Counted from the first letter of the stretch, positions 1 to 12,770 are shown. The stretch: 64,000 nt of DNA from Benincasa hispida (GCF_009727055.1 NC_052355.1:388531-452530), one strand, 5' to 3'. Numbers and translations are program-made. Notes: generated by a model from the letters alone, not told the origin.

Positions 1-58
1 TAATTCTTCTTGCATTTCATTCACCAAACATTTGTCTTTTAAGACATCAGCAACTCTC

Positions 59-1495
59 TTAGGTTTCACAAGGGAGGTGAAACACACATCCCCAATCATT
101 TGCAAGCAATCCAACTTTTTCTTTCTTCCTAGTCAACACTCCTACTTCTAAATTTCCAATGATATTACTTGAAGGATGATTATTCATGATTGTGCTAGAT
201 GGTGGCTTTGCACACATTTGAACATTTCCACTTTCTGAGAAAGCATCCCAATTAACATTCTCAGATATGTCAAGAGAAATGTCACTGATATCTGGTGAAA
301 CACTCATCTCAGATTTATGATTATCTATTTTCTCAATTTTAGATTTATCATCAACAGAAGAAGGCATAATAGAGTCATCAATAAGAACATTGATAGATTT
401 TATAACACACTTAGTGCCTTTGTTGTAGACTCTAGAGGCTCGGCTATTTGCTGAGTATCCAAGAAAGATCCCTTCACCACTCATTTCTTCCTCTAGTCTC
501 TATCATTTAGAATATAGCACGGGCTTCAATATAGAAATATTTGACACTAGGCTTCCTTCGCTTCTAAATTCCATAATTTGTGCAGTTTGTGTCGGGATAG
601 AGGACAATCCCATTGTGAAAGTGACAAGCAGTACTAAGGCTTTCAGCCCAAAAATGATGAGGAAAATATGTGCATGAATTATAACACTAACCATCTCTTC
701 TAAAGTGCGATTCTTCCTCTCAATTACCCCATTTTGCTGACGGGTGAAGGGTGCAAAGAATTCATGATGAATTCCTTCTACTGCACAGAAATCGGCAAAT
801 TTATCATTTTCAAACTCATGCCCATGATTACTCCATATATGAACTACATTGAGATCTTTCTCTCTTTGAATTTGAAGACACAGGACTTTGAACACAACAG
901 AGGTATTTGATTTTTCCTTAATGAATTGAACCTAGGTGTAATGAGAAAATTCATCCACACAAACTAAAACATATTGTTTTCCTCCAAGGCTTTTCACCTG
1001 AATGGGACCCATTACATCCAGATGAAGAAGTTCAAACACACGATCTGTAATAGCCACAGGAACTCGTTTGTGAGACACTTTAACTTGCTTCCTTGTTTGA
1101 CATTCTCTACAACTCATCTTTTCATTTTCTTTCAGACTAGGAAATCTAATCACAACATCCTTGGAAGCAGTTTCCTGTATAAACTCAATATTCACATGAC
1201 CAAGGTCTTTGTGCCATAAGGCAGTTTCATCACATTTTAACATAAAAGAAGATGAGTTATTATTTGCGAGAGACCAAAGATAACAATTATTAGATGAACG
1301 GTTGCCTGTCATGATGAGAACCTTAGCATTACTAATGACAAAACATCTATCTCTAGTAAAGCTAATATTCAAACCTTGGTCACAAAACTGGCTAATACTG
1401 ATAAGATTAATAGTGAGACCTTTAGTTAGCATCACATCATCAAGAGCTGAGAGCCCAGAGTATTTTAATTTCCTTTTGGCAATGATTCTTCCTTA
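59..1495 (-). pseudogene. Copia GAG-pre-integrase and integrase remnant
   Basis: Integrase inserts the element cDNA into host DNA. Three in-order pieces are seen on the minus strand. 932-1435 carries the GAG-pre-integrase zinc site (H..H near LWHKDLGHVN, C..C at CRECQTRK) and the start of the catalytic core (HLDVMGP, first Asp). 503-895 carries the second and third catalytic blocks: SNHGHEF, where the family normally has SDxGxEF (Asp to Asn), and NGVIERKNRTLEEM with its Glu. 59-484 is the post-core segment (GIFLGYSANSRASRVYN). Frame breaks occur between the pieces. The second catalytic Asp is lost, so it would be inactive even if joined. Confidence 0.85.
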
Positions 1496-1499
1496 AGTT

Positions 1500-3390
1500 C
1501 CATCTCCAAAAGTGACTGCCTTAAGCTGATAGCTTGAAGATCAAAGATATATCATTTTTCTCGAGTCATGTGCCTGGAGCAGCCCTTATCAAAGAACCAA
1601 TCCCCTTTGGTCGAGGATGTAAAGGAAGTCAAGACTACATTATAGTAGTTTAAGTTGCTTTTCACTATTCATACTTATTTGGATCTACAAAAACCATTAT
1701 TCATTCCCAATTCATGAGCATGAATTCTTGATTCGAAATTCTATTTTGGATAGCCAACCAGTCTATAGCAATGAGGTCTAATATGACCTTTCTTACCACA
1801 GTAATGACAAATCCATTGTCTTTTAACTTGCTGATCATTTCTGTAATATGGCTTGTGAGTTGCGTTGGTTAGTTGGATATTCTTCTATGGTTTCTTTTGT
1901 CCACAAAAATGATTTTCTACTTTCCTTTATCAGCTTCCCCTCGACCATAAGACTTCTTGGAGTTCGAATAGCCAATACCATGAACATCACTTGAGCTTTG
2001 ACCAACAGAGATAATTTGGTCTAGGTTATCAGTCCCATAATATGTGAGTGATGTCATATAGCCTCTTTATCCATATTAACTTTCTTCAGTTCCCTCTTTA
2101 GATAAAAAAAAATAACTTATATGAGTCTAGCATTATCAGCATCAATGATTCAATTCTAGTTTTGTGAACTTCTAACGCCTTATTGTCTTCGTGTCATTGT
2201 TTATAAAGATCATGATAGGTCGATGTAACATACAAATCAGGTACTTTCTTTCATCACCAATATTTGGAAAATCATATTCCTGGAGTTTTTCTTTTAAGCT
2301 GTCAAAGGAAATGCAACTGACAAAAGCTCTAACATCTCCATCAGATTCACAATCCTCAATGAACTCCTCATTATGCAGAGTCAATATATACCCTTTGTTT
2401 TGTCGCTTTAAGAAGGTCAGACATTCGGATTGGAAGTGGCCAAAACCTTCACACTCTATGCATCGAACAAATTTCTCTCTAGCAAAGGATCATCCTTTAT
2501 CAACATTCTTCTTTATCCTCTAAACCTTCTGAGAACCAAACCCTAAATGACCTCCTAACTTGGTATTTTGGGAAGAGAAAGAGTTTGGTCTTCTATCAAA
2601 TTTTTTTTAACACATGATAGAATTATTTCGACAAGAAAGAAATTGCATCAACAAGATTTTCATCTGATTCTTCAACTCGATCTTGCTCTTTATCTTCTAC
2701 AGTAGATTGCAAGGCAATGCTATGACTCTTTTTATCAAGCTTGTCCTCTAGAGACATTTCAAAAAAAATGTGAGAAGAGAACCAAAGAGCATCAACTCTC
2801 ATAGTAGAAATATCCTAAGCTTCTTCGATCGTAGTCACTTTCATGTCAAACTTCTTAGGAAGATATCCGAGAATCTTTCTCACAAGTTTCTCCTCTAAGA
2901 TTTTCTCTCTAAGAGCAAAGGATTCATTTGCAAGATCAAGCAATTGCACATTAAACTCAATTATGGTTTCATTTTCATGCATCTTAAGATTTTCAAACTT
3001 TATGGCTAACAACTAAAGTCATGATATTTTAGCTTTTAATGTCCCTACATGAGCAACAACAAGAATATTCCAAGTTTCCTTTGCAAAGACACAAGTGTTT
3101 ATCAACCTAAAAATGTTCTTGTCAATACCATTGAAAATGGCATTTAACGCTTTAGAGTTGCTTAAAGAGGCTTCATCCTCAGCTTCAGACCATTCCACTT
3201 TTGGTTTGAGTTCTTTCTCACCTTTTTCATTGGAGATTTCAGGGTGAGACCAACCAACGAGGAAAGACTTCTAGGATATTTTGTCAATGGACTTCAGAAA
3301 CGTTGTCATCCTTGCCTACTAATATGCATAGTTTATTCCATCCAAGACCGGTGGATGTGAGGTAGAGCCACCTTCTATGGTTCCTTCCAT
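1500..3390 (-). pseudogene. Copia gag remnant with two CCHC zinc knuckles
   Basis: Gag would form the virus-like particle and bind element RNA. The start is the ATG at 3390-3388, beginning MEGTIEGGSTSHPPVLDG, the usual Copia gag opening in which a proline-rich stretch precedes a tryptophan/tyrosine-rich core. The UBN2-type middle is best seen at 2815-3012 (residues around FENLKMHENETIIEFNVQL). A first CCHC knuckle (C-IE-C-EGFG-H-FQSE-C) lies near 2415-2470 and a second (C-HY-C-GKKG-H-IRPH-C) near 1755-1805. Stop codons interrupt the frame within the first 25 codons and again near 3010, and several frame changes follow. It joins directly to the integrase segment downstream on the same strand. 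Confidence 0.7.
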
Positions 3391-3419
3391 AAAGATACAC
3401 TAGGATCGCAACACCAAAG

Positions 3420-4487
3420 ATAATGGTAAGCTATTCCTATACAAAACAAAAATAATATGAAAGTACCTACCACACGTTAAAGGGTGTTACAAACTTTGTA
3501 ACTACAATTCACATAACAATTAACAAATAGAAATAATAATAAAATAAAATAACACTAGAGATTGTTAACCCAGTTCTATGATTCACACCTGCCTCTTGGA
3601 GTAGTGTTTGTGTAGAAAGATAACTTCATTAATATAAATGTTAAGCAATTACAACATAATACTTATCTGTATTGACCACTCCAATACAATGACCTCTATA
3701 GAACTCAACCACTCAACCGTACACCTAAGCTCCCCCTAGATCAGAGACTCTCTCTCTCGGATATTAGGCTCCCCCTAAGTAATGATATCAGTGACGAACT
3801 TCTTAGGCTCCCCTAAGATAGAGACTTCCTCTCGGCAAGACTTAAGTTCTCCTTAAGTCATGGGACTCCCTCTCAGTTGCAGCTTATCTTTCTCCTTCAA
3901 GTAAAGATCACTTCACTCGATTGGCTTAGACTCCCCCTAAGCTTGAGAATCCCTTCTCAAGAAGACTATTGATGAAGTATATAAACGGCGTAGAGTAGAT
4001 CTCCAACCTCACAGCAATACAATCTTCACGGCTCAAGAAGATTGACAAAGAACACACTTGTGATAAGAGTTTCACAAGACAATTGCCAATCAATATTTGT
4101 TAGAAACGCTAACTCTCAAACAAAGACTAAGTGTCATTATATACACATAGTGGATGCAAGGAAGACCGACCCTAATTTCCAAAAGAACTTATGCAGGAGA
4201 AGGAAAAGATTTGCAAAAATACTACAGACAGAATATTCTACCTAAAGAAAGTATTTTGCAAAAACAACATTTTCATATGACAACCTTAAACTAACAAGAA
4301 CAAATGCAGACACAATCTTAATGACGTCAATTAGACTTAAACAAATATTGCCAATACACAAAAGTGTATTAAAGACTATTCCCGCAAACTAACACGAATC
4401 CTTTCAGCATGCTTTGTCATCATTCACATGATTCTTAGAAAAACTCTTAGAAGGTCATCCTGATAGGACCCAAATAATATATCAACA
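3420..4487 (-). repeat. Probable 5' LTR of the minus-strand Copia element
   Basis: This non-coding block lies just upstream of gag (minus sense). Its right edge reads, on the minus strand, TGTTGATATATTATTTGGG, a plausible LTR start. It contains a stretch resembling the 'ttaacccagttc' segment common in plant Copia LTRs (near 3568). No second LTR is inside the window to prove it, and no clear primer-binding site was identified, so the borders are approximate. Confidence 0.4.
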
Positions 4488-6098
4488 ATCCACACTAGGA
4501 TCACCTCTAAAACAACCAACCAGACAATAGTAGTTTAATATATCACAACTTGATCACCGAATAATCACTAAACAATCAATCAAGAATGGACAACAATAAA
4601 CTATAAAATTTTGGAAGAGCAAAAACAAATAACACACACAAATTATACGTGGAAACCCCTTCGATATTTAGAGTAAAAAACCACAGTACTTGTGAGGAGC
4701 CCACCCTTGTCACCTTCTCTTATTATGATAAAGTTAAGTGAATAAAAAACCCAAATCAGTCATACAAAGATTCACAACCTACTAATACTTCCATGCATAA
4801 GAGATCAATGCTCGAGAGATAAAAAGAATGAAAATATCACTTAATTTTACAGATTCTGTTCAACAACGACTATGGACAAAGCATAGTTCAAAACGAAAAT
4901 CTCACTGTTTAAAGTGAGACCCTATGTGTCCTTAATAGGTTGACCTGTGTCCTTAATAGATTGACCAAACTTCAGTAAAGTCCAATGGTTGAAATTTTAG
5001 TAATCGATAACTTTGTGGACGTTGTTCCTAAAAAACTGAACTGCATTACTCTTCATGTTTCTCTTCTTTTTTTCTTTTTTTTTTGAGTTTTTTCAACTTT
5101 CCACTTTTTAATTAGGCCATCCCATCTCAAAGAAAAAAAATTCTATCCTTTCAAGATAAACTAACCCATTTACCCCCAATTGGGCTAAACATATAACCCC
5201 CAGCATTGCGAGCTCACAAAACACAAGTTTAAAAATAAAGTCTTGTGCAACAAGTGACTGGACACTCACAACACATCCAACATAGAATTTCTCAAGGCTA
5301 AGCACGTTTAATCTTGGAATTCTTATGATTGAGCCACTGAAAAGAAATGTACATCTAGTTGGTATAGGTAGTAACTTTCAATTATTTTATGTCTTTCTGA
5401 ACCACACTTAGATTTCATATCCTTTGGATTCCTCTCATTGGGACGTGATATCGATTCACTCATGTATCTTTCCTACTTTGCTTCAATGATTTGTGAGGAC
5501 TTATCATCCTTGGAAGAGGTTTTGGCAAGTGAAAAGGAAAGACAAGCTAGAAAATCTTTATTAGCTTTATTTATTTATTTATTTATTGTGTGTTTAAGTT
5601 CAAGTTATTGTAATTCTTTTTGTTTATAGTTCAAAACGCTAATTTATTTGTTATTTTAATTCAATGAAATTAGTTTTCGTTGTTTCTTTCACGCAACATT
5701 TTTTATTTCCACTGTTCTTTAATTCATAATTATGAGCTAAACTCCTTTGAGATTCAAATATGTAAATAACAACTAGCTTTGATCCATTGTTACAAATGAG
5801 GAAAATGAATAAAACTAATCTTTTAAACTTCTAATTATTTCAATTCGCTATGTTTTGATGGGTTACAAATGAGAACAATGATCCATTTTTATATACCATC
5901 CAAGAGAGATACCTCCCAAAAAAAAGGACATAAATAAATAATTATAAATATACACACTATTCATATGTATCCTAAAATTATATATTGATCCATGTATATC
6001 ATGTGTCTAGCTTAATTAATTTTTAATATGCCATCCGTAAAATCTCTTTGCTTAAGCTTATTGCATATACTTTCTCAATTCTACTCTTTACAAATCAC
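4488..6098. other. No gene recognised
   Basis: AT-rich sequence with only short open frames. Around 4600-4760 a segment (ATACGTGGAAACCCC..) resembles Copia LTR sequence and may be another LTR relic, but no partner copy is seen here. Nothing host-like is recognised. Confidence 0.5.
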
Positions 6099-6103
6099 GG
6101 TTG

Positions 6104-6398
6104 TGTTAAATGTAATTTGCAATTTTCAATTAGTCCTTTAAGTTCTTCAATAGTCTTTTTGGAATAGGTAAATGTTATATAATTTAACAAAGAAAACTAT
6201 TTCCGAAGGTCATTAACTACGATTCTCTAGAGACATCTATTGACATTTATAAATAGAGATGCTCTCTACGTCTTGCATGTAAGTAACTAAGAAAGCTCCA
6301 ATTGAACCTTAACTATCAAAACACTAAATGGAAGAAGTTTTTCCATTATTTTGTCCCATTCTAAACTCTAGTGTAATTTTCTTTCATTGCCTCCAATA
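6104..6398 (+). repeat. 5' LTR of Copia A
   Basis: Starts TGTTAAATG and ends just before TTTGGTATAAATCC, a degraded version of the initiator-Met tRNA primer site (normally TGGTATCAGAGC). It is similar along its length to 18044-18341. A TATA-like ATAAATAGAGATG lies at about 6250. Confidence 0.8.
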
Positions 6399-6479
6399 AA
6401 TTTGGTATAAATCCATCCTAAAATGAACACAAATTGTGTTCCAAACTTGTTTTCATTCCCAACAAATCAAGTTCTGATA

Positions 6480-8045
6480 TTTGATGGAGACATTATGAAT
6501 ATTGGCAAAATCAAATGGGGACCTTTTTTATTTCTCAAGATCTTAGGAAAATCATTGAAGAAGATTATGAAGTACCTTCTGTAGAAGAAAATGAAGGCAC
6601 CTCAGACCGATCACGATATCAAAGTTTAAGAAGAACAAAAAGAGATGCTTTGGCGCTTCGGTGTAAGTAAGTCTATTTTTCTTTGAACATTTTGTATTAA
6701 AAAAAGCTAAAGATGCTTAGAAAATTTTGCAAAAAGAATTTAAGGGAATAGAAAGGTTATTTCCATGAAGTTGCAATCTTTTGTGGAGAGATTATGGAAA
6801 CTTGGTGATGAAGGAAAGTGAAAACATTCGAGAATTATTTTCTTGAGTTTCAAAGATAATTAATCAAATGAAGTGTTGTGGGGAGAAAATTCCAAAAAAG
6901 AAGGTCAATGAAAACTTTGTTCGTTGTCTTCCTCCAAAATTCAATCATGTCATTGCTGTCATAGGAGAGTCCAAAAATGTGTCTCAATTGACAATCTTTG
7001 AGTTAATAGGTTCAATTCATGCTCATGAAGAACGACTGGATGAGTCTCCAAGTTAATTTGTGGAGCAAGCTTTTCATATCAAGCTCAATTTTGCAAAAAA
7101 GAAGACTTAGAAATTCTAAAAAATGGTGAGGTCCAACGCAAAAGGAAGATAAGAGTCCGCCAAAGCAAAGAGACGAGAAAATGGTGAGATCCAACGCAAA
7201 AGGAAGTTAATTTGTTGCTTTAATGCATTAAATGTCGGATTCTAAGTCATTATGAAAAAGATTATTGGTTGCCAACAAGAGCATAGCTCAACTGACATAG
7301 TGTTCATACTATTGACCTCGAGGTTTTAGGTTCGATTCCCCTATCCCACACTTTAATTACAATACCTTTCAAAAAAATTATTGGTTTCAAAATAAAAGGA
7401 AAAAGATGAAGCAAATTTTACAAAAGGAAATTGTACATTTGACCAATGTGAATCTAAAAATATATGATATATGAATAGTGGCTGTAGTAATCATATGATA
7501 AGAAATAAAGACTTCTTTCTAAGCTTGATCGAAATTTTAGTTTTCAAGTAAAGCTTGGTAATGACAATATGTAGAAAGCAGAAGGAAAGGATGTCATTTT
7601 TGTTCATACCAAAAATAAGAGATAGAAGGTACATTTCAAATGTTTCTATGTTCATGGCATAACTCAAAGTTTATTGAGTGTTGGTAATTTGCTCCAAAAA
7701 AGATATGTAGTTCACTTTGATGATGGAAAATGCATTATTTTGTATGGTAAAAACAATAAGATAGTAACGAAGGTCAATACGTCAATAAGAAAAGCCTTCC
7801 CGCTCCTAATCAAAATAGAAAAGAATTTTACTTCCAAAAGGAAAGAACCACAAACGAAGAAATTGGTGATATCAAGAGACTATTATTCGATGAAATGGCC
7901 ACCTGATATTTAGAGAATTATGTTTCTCAACATTCTCAACATGATGAAAATATTCATGATCCCGATTGGCAAGAAGATTCTCTAAATTTGAAATCGCCAA
8001 ACAATTTCACGTCAACACCTGCAGGATCCCTAGTTTAAGCTATTT
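6480..8045 (+). pseudogene. Copia A gag-protease remnants
   Basis: Pieces in several frames follow the left LTR. Near 6480-6665 a gag N-terminal segment reads FDGD then, after a frame change, YWQNQMGTFFISQD. 6868-7056 encodes the UBN2-like core (LPPKFNHVIAVIGESK..LTIFELIGSIHAHEERL). 7674-7800 encodes a GAG-pre-integrase-like segment (NLLQKRYVVHFDDGKC). The last part (to about 8040) looks like the post-integrase linker, so the integrase core is deleted. The SINE at 7271-7376 interrupts the segment between gag and protease. It is non-functional. Confidence 0.7.
7271..7376 (+). mobile_element. tRNA-derived SINE with 10-bp target-site duplication
   Basis: A 106-bp insertion bounded by the direct repeat ATTATTGGTT at 7261-7270 and 7377-7386. 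It holds an RNA polymerase III type-2 promoter: A box TAGCTCAACTGA at 7284-7295 and B box GGTTCGATTCC at 7329-7339, spaced as in a tRNA. The 3' end is A-rich before the second repeat. SINEs are transcribed by Pol III and copied by LINE machinery. The cloverleaf pairing is poor, so a working tRNA gene is unlikely. It inserted after element A had landed, because it lies between A's gag and protease pieces. Confidence 0.8.
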
Positions 8046-8101
8046 CAAATCAAGATAAATGTTGGAATGCCTTGAATCTAATAGTTAGTGCTCCGAATGA
8101 C

Positions 8102-8441
8102 TGTTCTAAAATCGACAATTAAAGAACACAAAAAGAAATATAGAGTAGGGAAAAATCGACACACAGATATACGTGGTTCACTAACAGTGTGTTAGCTACG
8201 TCCACGGGCAAAGGGAGAACAATATTATTTCGAAAGAATGTTTTCAGAATTACATCAAAAACGACACCTCTAGGTTAGAGAGTTTATATATCGCACTTCT
8301 CTAAACCCTAGGATCAAAAATGTAAATAACTTCAAATAAACAAATATGTTGAATACAAAAATCTGAATAGGTTTCGAGGGCAGCGCGCTCCCCTACTAGG
8401 TTGTTCGAAGCGCCAGCAAACAGATTCAAGGCATTTCAACA
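8102..8441 (-). repeat. 3' LTR of Copia B1
   Basis: In minus sense it runs TGTTGAAATGCCTTGAATC.. to ..TTTTAGAACA. It is bordered by the TSD ATGAC on one side and the polypurine tract AAGGTGGAGATTT on the other. It corresponds to 13498-13795 but keeps about 40 bp that the other copy lacks. Confidence 0.85.
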
Positions 8442-8564
8442 AATCTCCACCTTGACTTGAATTCTCTCCCAAATAACAGATGTACCAAATGCAACATAAA
8501 TCAATATCGCCAGACGTACCCAGACTTCTCCCTCATACCTCAAAGTGTCCCACAAAGGGGACCA

Positions 8565-10140
8565 CTAACAATTCAAAATATTCAGCAAGTCCAAACAATG
8601 TTGGAACTTACCTTGTGGAACCGGTTTGGTGAACATATCAGCAGGGTTATCAGTAGTACCAATTTTCATCACTTTAACTCTCTGCTCACCTCTTAAGAAG
8701 TGATATCTTACATCTATGTGTTTAGTTCTCTCATGATGAACTTGATCCTTGGCTAGGCATATTGCACTCAAACTATCACAATATACAATAGCTTGGTCAT
8801 GATGCAAACCAAGATCACCAACTAACCCCTACAGTCATATTCCCTCTTTAGCAACTTCTGTCAAGGCCATGTACGCTGCTTCAGTAGTAGACAAGGTAAC
8901 TGTAGGCTGTAAGGTTGCCTTCCAACTAACAACATAACCACCCAAAGTGAACACATAGCCAGTCATAGACCTCCGACTATCAACATCTCCAATATAGTCA
9001 GAATAAGAATAACCAGTCACCAAACACTTTGTGCAATTCTCATAAACAAGACCAACATCAGATGTACCTCTAAGGTAACGAAAAATCCTCTTAGCGGCTT
9101 GCCAATGCTTCTTCCCAGGTTGACCCATGAACCTGCTGACAACACTAACAATATGGGCAAGATCAGGCCTAGTACAGACCATAGCATACATCAAACTTCC
9201 CACTGCATTACCATAAGGAATTCAAGACATGTACTCCTTCTCAGCTTCAGACTGTGGTGAAAACTCAGATGACAAATGAGCATTTACAGCACTAGGAGTA
9301 TCTATAGGCTTAGCTTATGACATGCCAAACCTAGACAATATTTTCTGAATATATCCTTTCTGTGACAAGAAGAGCTTATTCTTACCTCTGTCCCTATAAA
9401 TTTCCATACCCAGAATTTTCTGAGCAGCACCTAAATCCTTCATATAACACTCAGCACTGAGAAGATTCTTCAATTTTAGAATATCAAACTTGAACTTTGC
9501 AGCTATGAGCATATCATTTACATATAAAATTAGATAAATCATCGAACCATCATCAGCTTTGTTGTGATATACACAACAATCATATGGACTCCTGTTATAG
9601 CCAAGTCCAATCATATAGCTGTCAAATCGTTTGTACCACTCCCTTGGAGACTGCTTTAACCCATACAAATATTTCTTCAACTTGCAAACATAATCTTCTT
9701 TACCTGGACACTGAAATTCATCTGGTTGGGTCATATAAATCTCTTCTTCCAACTCTCCATGTAAGAAAGTTGTCTTCATATCTAGTTGTTCAAGTTCCAA
9801 ATTTTTATGTGCTACTATAGCTAGTAACACCCTGATAGAAGTATGTCTGACTATTGGTGAGAAGATCTCATTATAATCAACTCATTCCCTTTGTGTGAAC
9901 CCTCTAGCAACAACTCGAGCTTTATATTTAATGCCCTTTGAAGGTGATATTCCCTCCTTTTTCTTGAAGACCCATTTACAAGTGACAATTTTTCTCTCCT
10001 TTGGTCGTTTAACTAATTCCCAAGTCTAATTTTTGTCAAGAGATTTCATCTCATCTCCCATAGCAGCAAGCCATTTAGCAGACTCACCACATGACACAGT
10101 TTCTCTATAGGTGAATGGCTCATGAGGATCCACCTCTTTA
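8565..10140 (-). pseudogene. Copia B1 reverse transcriptase and RNase H
   Basis: Reverse transcriptase begins near 10100 (GDEMKSLDKN, a stop, then TWELVKRPKE), runs through KARVVARGFTQRE, a stop near 9880, and the 9315-9830 open stretch with QLDMKTTFLHGELEEEIYM and KYLYGLKQSPREWY. The active site is YVNDMLIA, with Asn for the first catalytic Asp of YVDD. RNase H follows: 8835-9203 (SYSDYIGDVDSRRSMTGYVF.., TTEAAYMALTE) and 8565-8807 (YCDSLSAICLAKDQVHHERTKHIDVRYHFLR). The last codon is close to the polypurine tract and 3' LTR. Breaks near 9310 and 8820 are single stops. Confidence 0.85.
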
Positions 10141-10363
10141 GCAACCTGCAATGTAAAAGTAACCATATCTTCAAACCCATGCCTCACAGAAGGTCCAACA
10201 CCAACTCTTCTAGTTCTATCACGAGATATACTCGGTTGATCTACTCATGATCTTAAATTCTCAGGAAAATCAACTTCTGACGTTCTAGGCACATTAATTT
10301 CTGGTTGCACATCAGTTTCTGTAGTAACATGTTGATCTTCTCCACTTTGATGTTATAATTCAT

Positions 10364-11659
10364 TCACAGTGAAGTGAATTGCATCTCCACCTGTTTATCA
10401 ACACTACTACTTTCTTCCACATCAGTAGACGTCACAAAAGGCTTTACATTTGAGTTAAGCATGAAATTTTCATCAAATATCACAGTCCTACTAAGTATGA
10501 CTCTATTCTTAGAAGGTGACCAGACTCTATATCCCTTAACTCCATCCCCAAAACCCACAAATATACTCTTTTTAGCTCTTGATTTTAATTTATCCTCATT
10601 AACATGATAGTAGATAGTACAACCAAAAAATTTTAATAAAGAATAATCTATAGGCTTACCAGACCACATCTCGTAAGGTGTTTTACAATCAATAGCTGTG
10701 TGAGGTCCACGATTAATCAGATAACATGATGTATTCACTGCTTCTGCCCAAAACTTTCTAGCCAACCCTGCATTAGAGAGCATGGATCTTGTTCTCTCCA
10801 ACAACGTCTGATTCATACATTCTACAACCCCATTTTGTTGTGGAGTATTCCTAACAATATGATGGCGAACAATACCCTCAGCTTTACATAACTCATTAAA
10901 TTCAGATCCACAGAATTCCAGACCATTATCAGATCATAGCCTTTTGATCTTCTTCCCAATTTTATTTTCAATCAATATCTTCCACTTCTTGAAATTCTTG
11001 AAGACTTCACTTTTATGTTTCATCATAAAAACCCAAGTCATTCTTGAGTAATCATCAATTATAGACAAAAAATACCTACTGCCTCCAATAGATTCAACTT
11101 TAGAAGGTCCCCAACAGTCTGAATGAATATAATCAAATGTCCCTTTTGTACGATGAACACCTCTTAGAAACTTGTTGCGATGAAGCTTCCCAGATAGACA
11201 ATGTTCACATAATTCAAAATCTTGTACCTTATGCCCACAAAGAAGATCTCTTTTTGACAGAATTTGCATCCCTTTTTCACTCATATAACCAAGTCTCATA
11301 TGCCATAACTTAGTCATATCATCCTTGTGAACGACCGACGATGCAACAGCAACATAACCTGTTATTGTGGAACCTAATAGAAAATACAGTGTTCCACGCT
11401 TTATGCCTTTCAAAACTACCTCAGAACCCTTATAGACATACATTGCTCCACCTTTACCTTCAAAACTGTAACCCTTGCTATCGAGTACACTAAAGGATAT
11501 CAAACTCTTCTTCATTAGTGGAACATGCCTAATCTCTTTTAAAGTGTAGAAGGCACCATTATGTGTTCGTATCTTGACTGAGCTAATTCCAACTATCTTG
11601 CACACAGCACCGTTAGCCATGCTAACATTCCCTCCATCTATTTCCTAATAGGTTGAGAA
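10364..11659 (-). pseudogene. Copia B1 protease end, GAG-pre-integrase and integrase
   Basis: 10934-11620 is one open stretch: the C-terminal protease fold (VRHVPL-like IRHVPLMKKSLIS), the zinc site (LWHMRLGYM, CEHCLSGKLH) and the first integrase Asp in IHSDCWGP. A stop follows KIKRL. The next open stretch, 10364-10816, with the linking residues around 10920, supplies SDNGLEF (second Asp) and NGVVECMNQTLLERTRSML (Glu), then the post-core FVGFGDGVKGYRVW. The DDE triad is intact. Two stops near 11635-11645 separate it from the gag-protease part. The stops are of the TGA/TAG kind expected from C-to-T change of CGA, CAG or TGG codons. Confidence 0.85.
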
Positions 11660-12605
11660 TCACTCTCTATTTAGGCACATATGATAAGATGCCCCAAAAT
11701 CAAGAATCCACACATCATCAGAATGTGACTGTTCATTCACAACTAAAGCTAGATCTCTTTCAGAATCGATCTCGACTTCTTCAGAATCAATCTCAACTTG
11801 TGCAACAGAGGCGGATGCTTCCCTTTTGTCACTCTTTTCCTTCTTTTCTTGATTCCTTTTTATCTTAGGACATTCGGTGTTCCAATGCCTTTTTTTTTTT
11901 TTTACAGTAGTTACAAATATCATCTGATCTAGAACCTTTTGACTTCGAAGACCTTTTATTCTAGTTCGACTTCTGCTTACCAGAATTCCTATGTCCCTTG
12001 CTTCTTGTAGCAACTAACCCAGATGCCTGACTTTCTGTAACTGAACTTCCTGCATTCTGACGGTCTTCTCTCATAAGCAACATGGACTTTGTATCTTCTA
12101 AGGTCAGAGTTTCTTTCCCTCCAATATACGAGTCCACGAAAGTCTCATAAGACAGTGAAAAAGATGTCAACAGAATTAGGGCAGCATCCTCATCATCAAC
12201 CCTTAACCTCTACATTACGCAGATCTAATAAAATTTTATTTAATTGATCAAGATGGTCTCATAGAGATGTACCTTCCTGCATACATAGAATGTACAAACG
12301 TTTCTTCATAAACAACTTCTTGGTTAAAGATTTCCTCATCTCTCCAACTTCAACCAAAGACCAGCGATAGTTTCTTCATCCGTGACCTCGATGATAATGT
12401 CATCAGCTAAACATAGCGTGATCGTTGAATGAGCCTTCTCCTCAAGAATCTACCACTTTCCGTCATCCACGGCAACATTCTTTGACTTACCCGTCAACGG
12501 CGCCCACAGCCCCTGCTGCTTTAGCAGGGATTTCATCTTGATCTGCCATAAACCAAAACTGTTCCGCTCGGTAAATTTTTCGATCTTTACGTTCACGCCA
12601 GACAT
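11660..12605 (-). pseudogene. Copia B1 gag
   Basis: Starts at the ATG 12605-12603 (MSGVNVKIEKFTERNSFGLW), the typical gag opening with an aromatic-rich WQIKMKSLL helix. A stop follows VAVDDGKW near 12450, then a frame change near 12350, a CGA-to-TGA type stop (..GTSL*DHLDQ) near 12260, and another frame break near 12200. The UBN2 end is 11961-12170 (SLSYETFVDSYIGG). A zinc-knuckle region follows near 11880-11930, where a ten-base T run breaks the frame. The protease motif DFGASYHM lies at 11680-11700; DSGAS is usual, so the catalytic Asp is kept and Ser is changed to Phe. Confidence 0.8.
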
Positions 12606-12651
12606 CTTCAATTGTCGAAAAAATGCGGAATTTCGAAAAAATCCTAACAAG

Positions 12652-12663
12652 GCTCGGATACCA
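12652..12663 (-). other. Primer-binding site of Copia B1 (initiator Met tRNA type)
   Basis: Minus-strand TGGTATCCGAGC, one change from the common TGGTATCAGAGC, three bases after the LTR end (..TTTCGTAACA). It sits 47 bases before the gag ATG at 12605. Confidence 0.8.
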
Positions 12664-12770
12664 GTTTGTTACGAAATCGATAATTAAATAACACAAAAAG
12701 AAATGTAGAGTAGGGAAAAATCGACACACGTGGTTCACTAACAATGTGTTAGCTACATCCACGGGAGCGA

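Larger units (their letters stand above)
1..4487 (-). mobile_element. Sirevirus-like Ty1/Copia element, 5' part, cut by window start
   Basis: On the minus strand a Copia order is readable from right to left: a probable LTR (3420-4487), gag with two zinc knuckles (1500-3390), then GAG-pre-integrase and integrase (59-1495). Reverse transcriptase, RNase H and the 3' LTR would lie beyond position 1. Gag and integrase are broken by many stops and frameshifts, so this is a dead copy. The Sirevirus-like label rests on the style of the gag N-terminus and the paired CCHC motifs and is tentative; the Copia call itself is firm from the integrase. Confidence 0.8.

Noticed and set aside
7284..7339. Possible functional tRNA gene
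   Set aside because: A and B boxes are present but cloverleaf stems do not pair, and the unit is flanked by a TSD, so it is a SINE.
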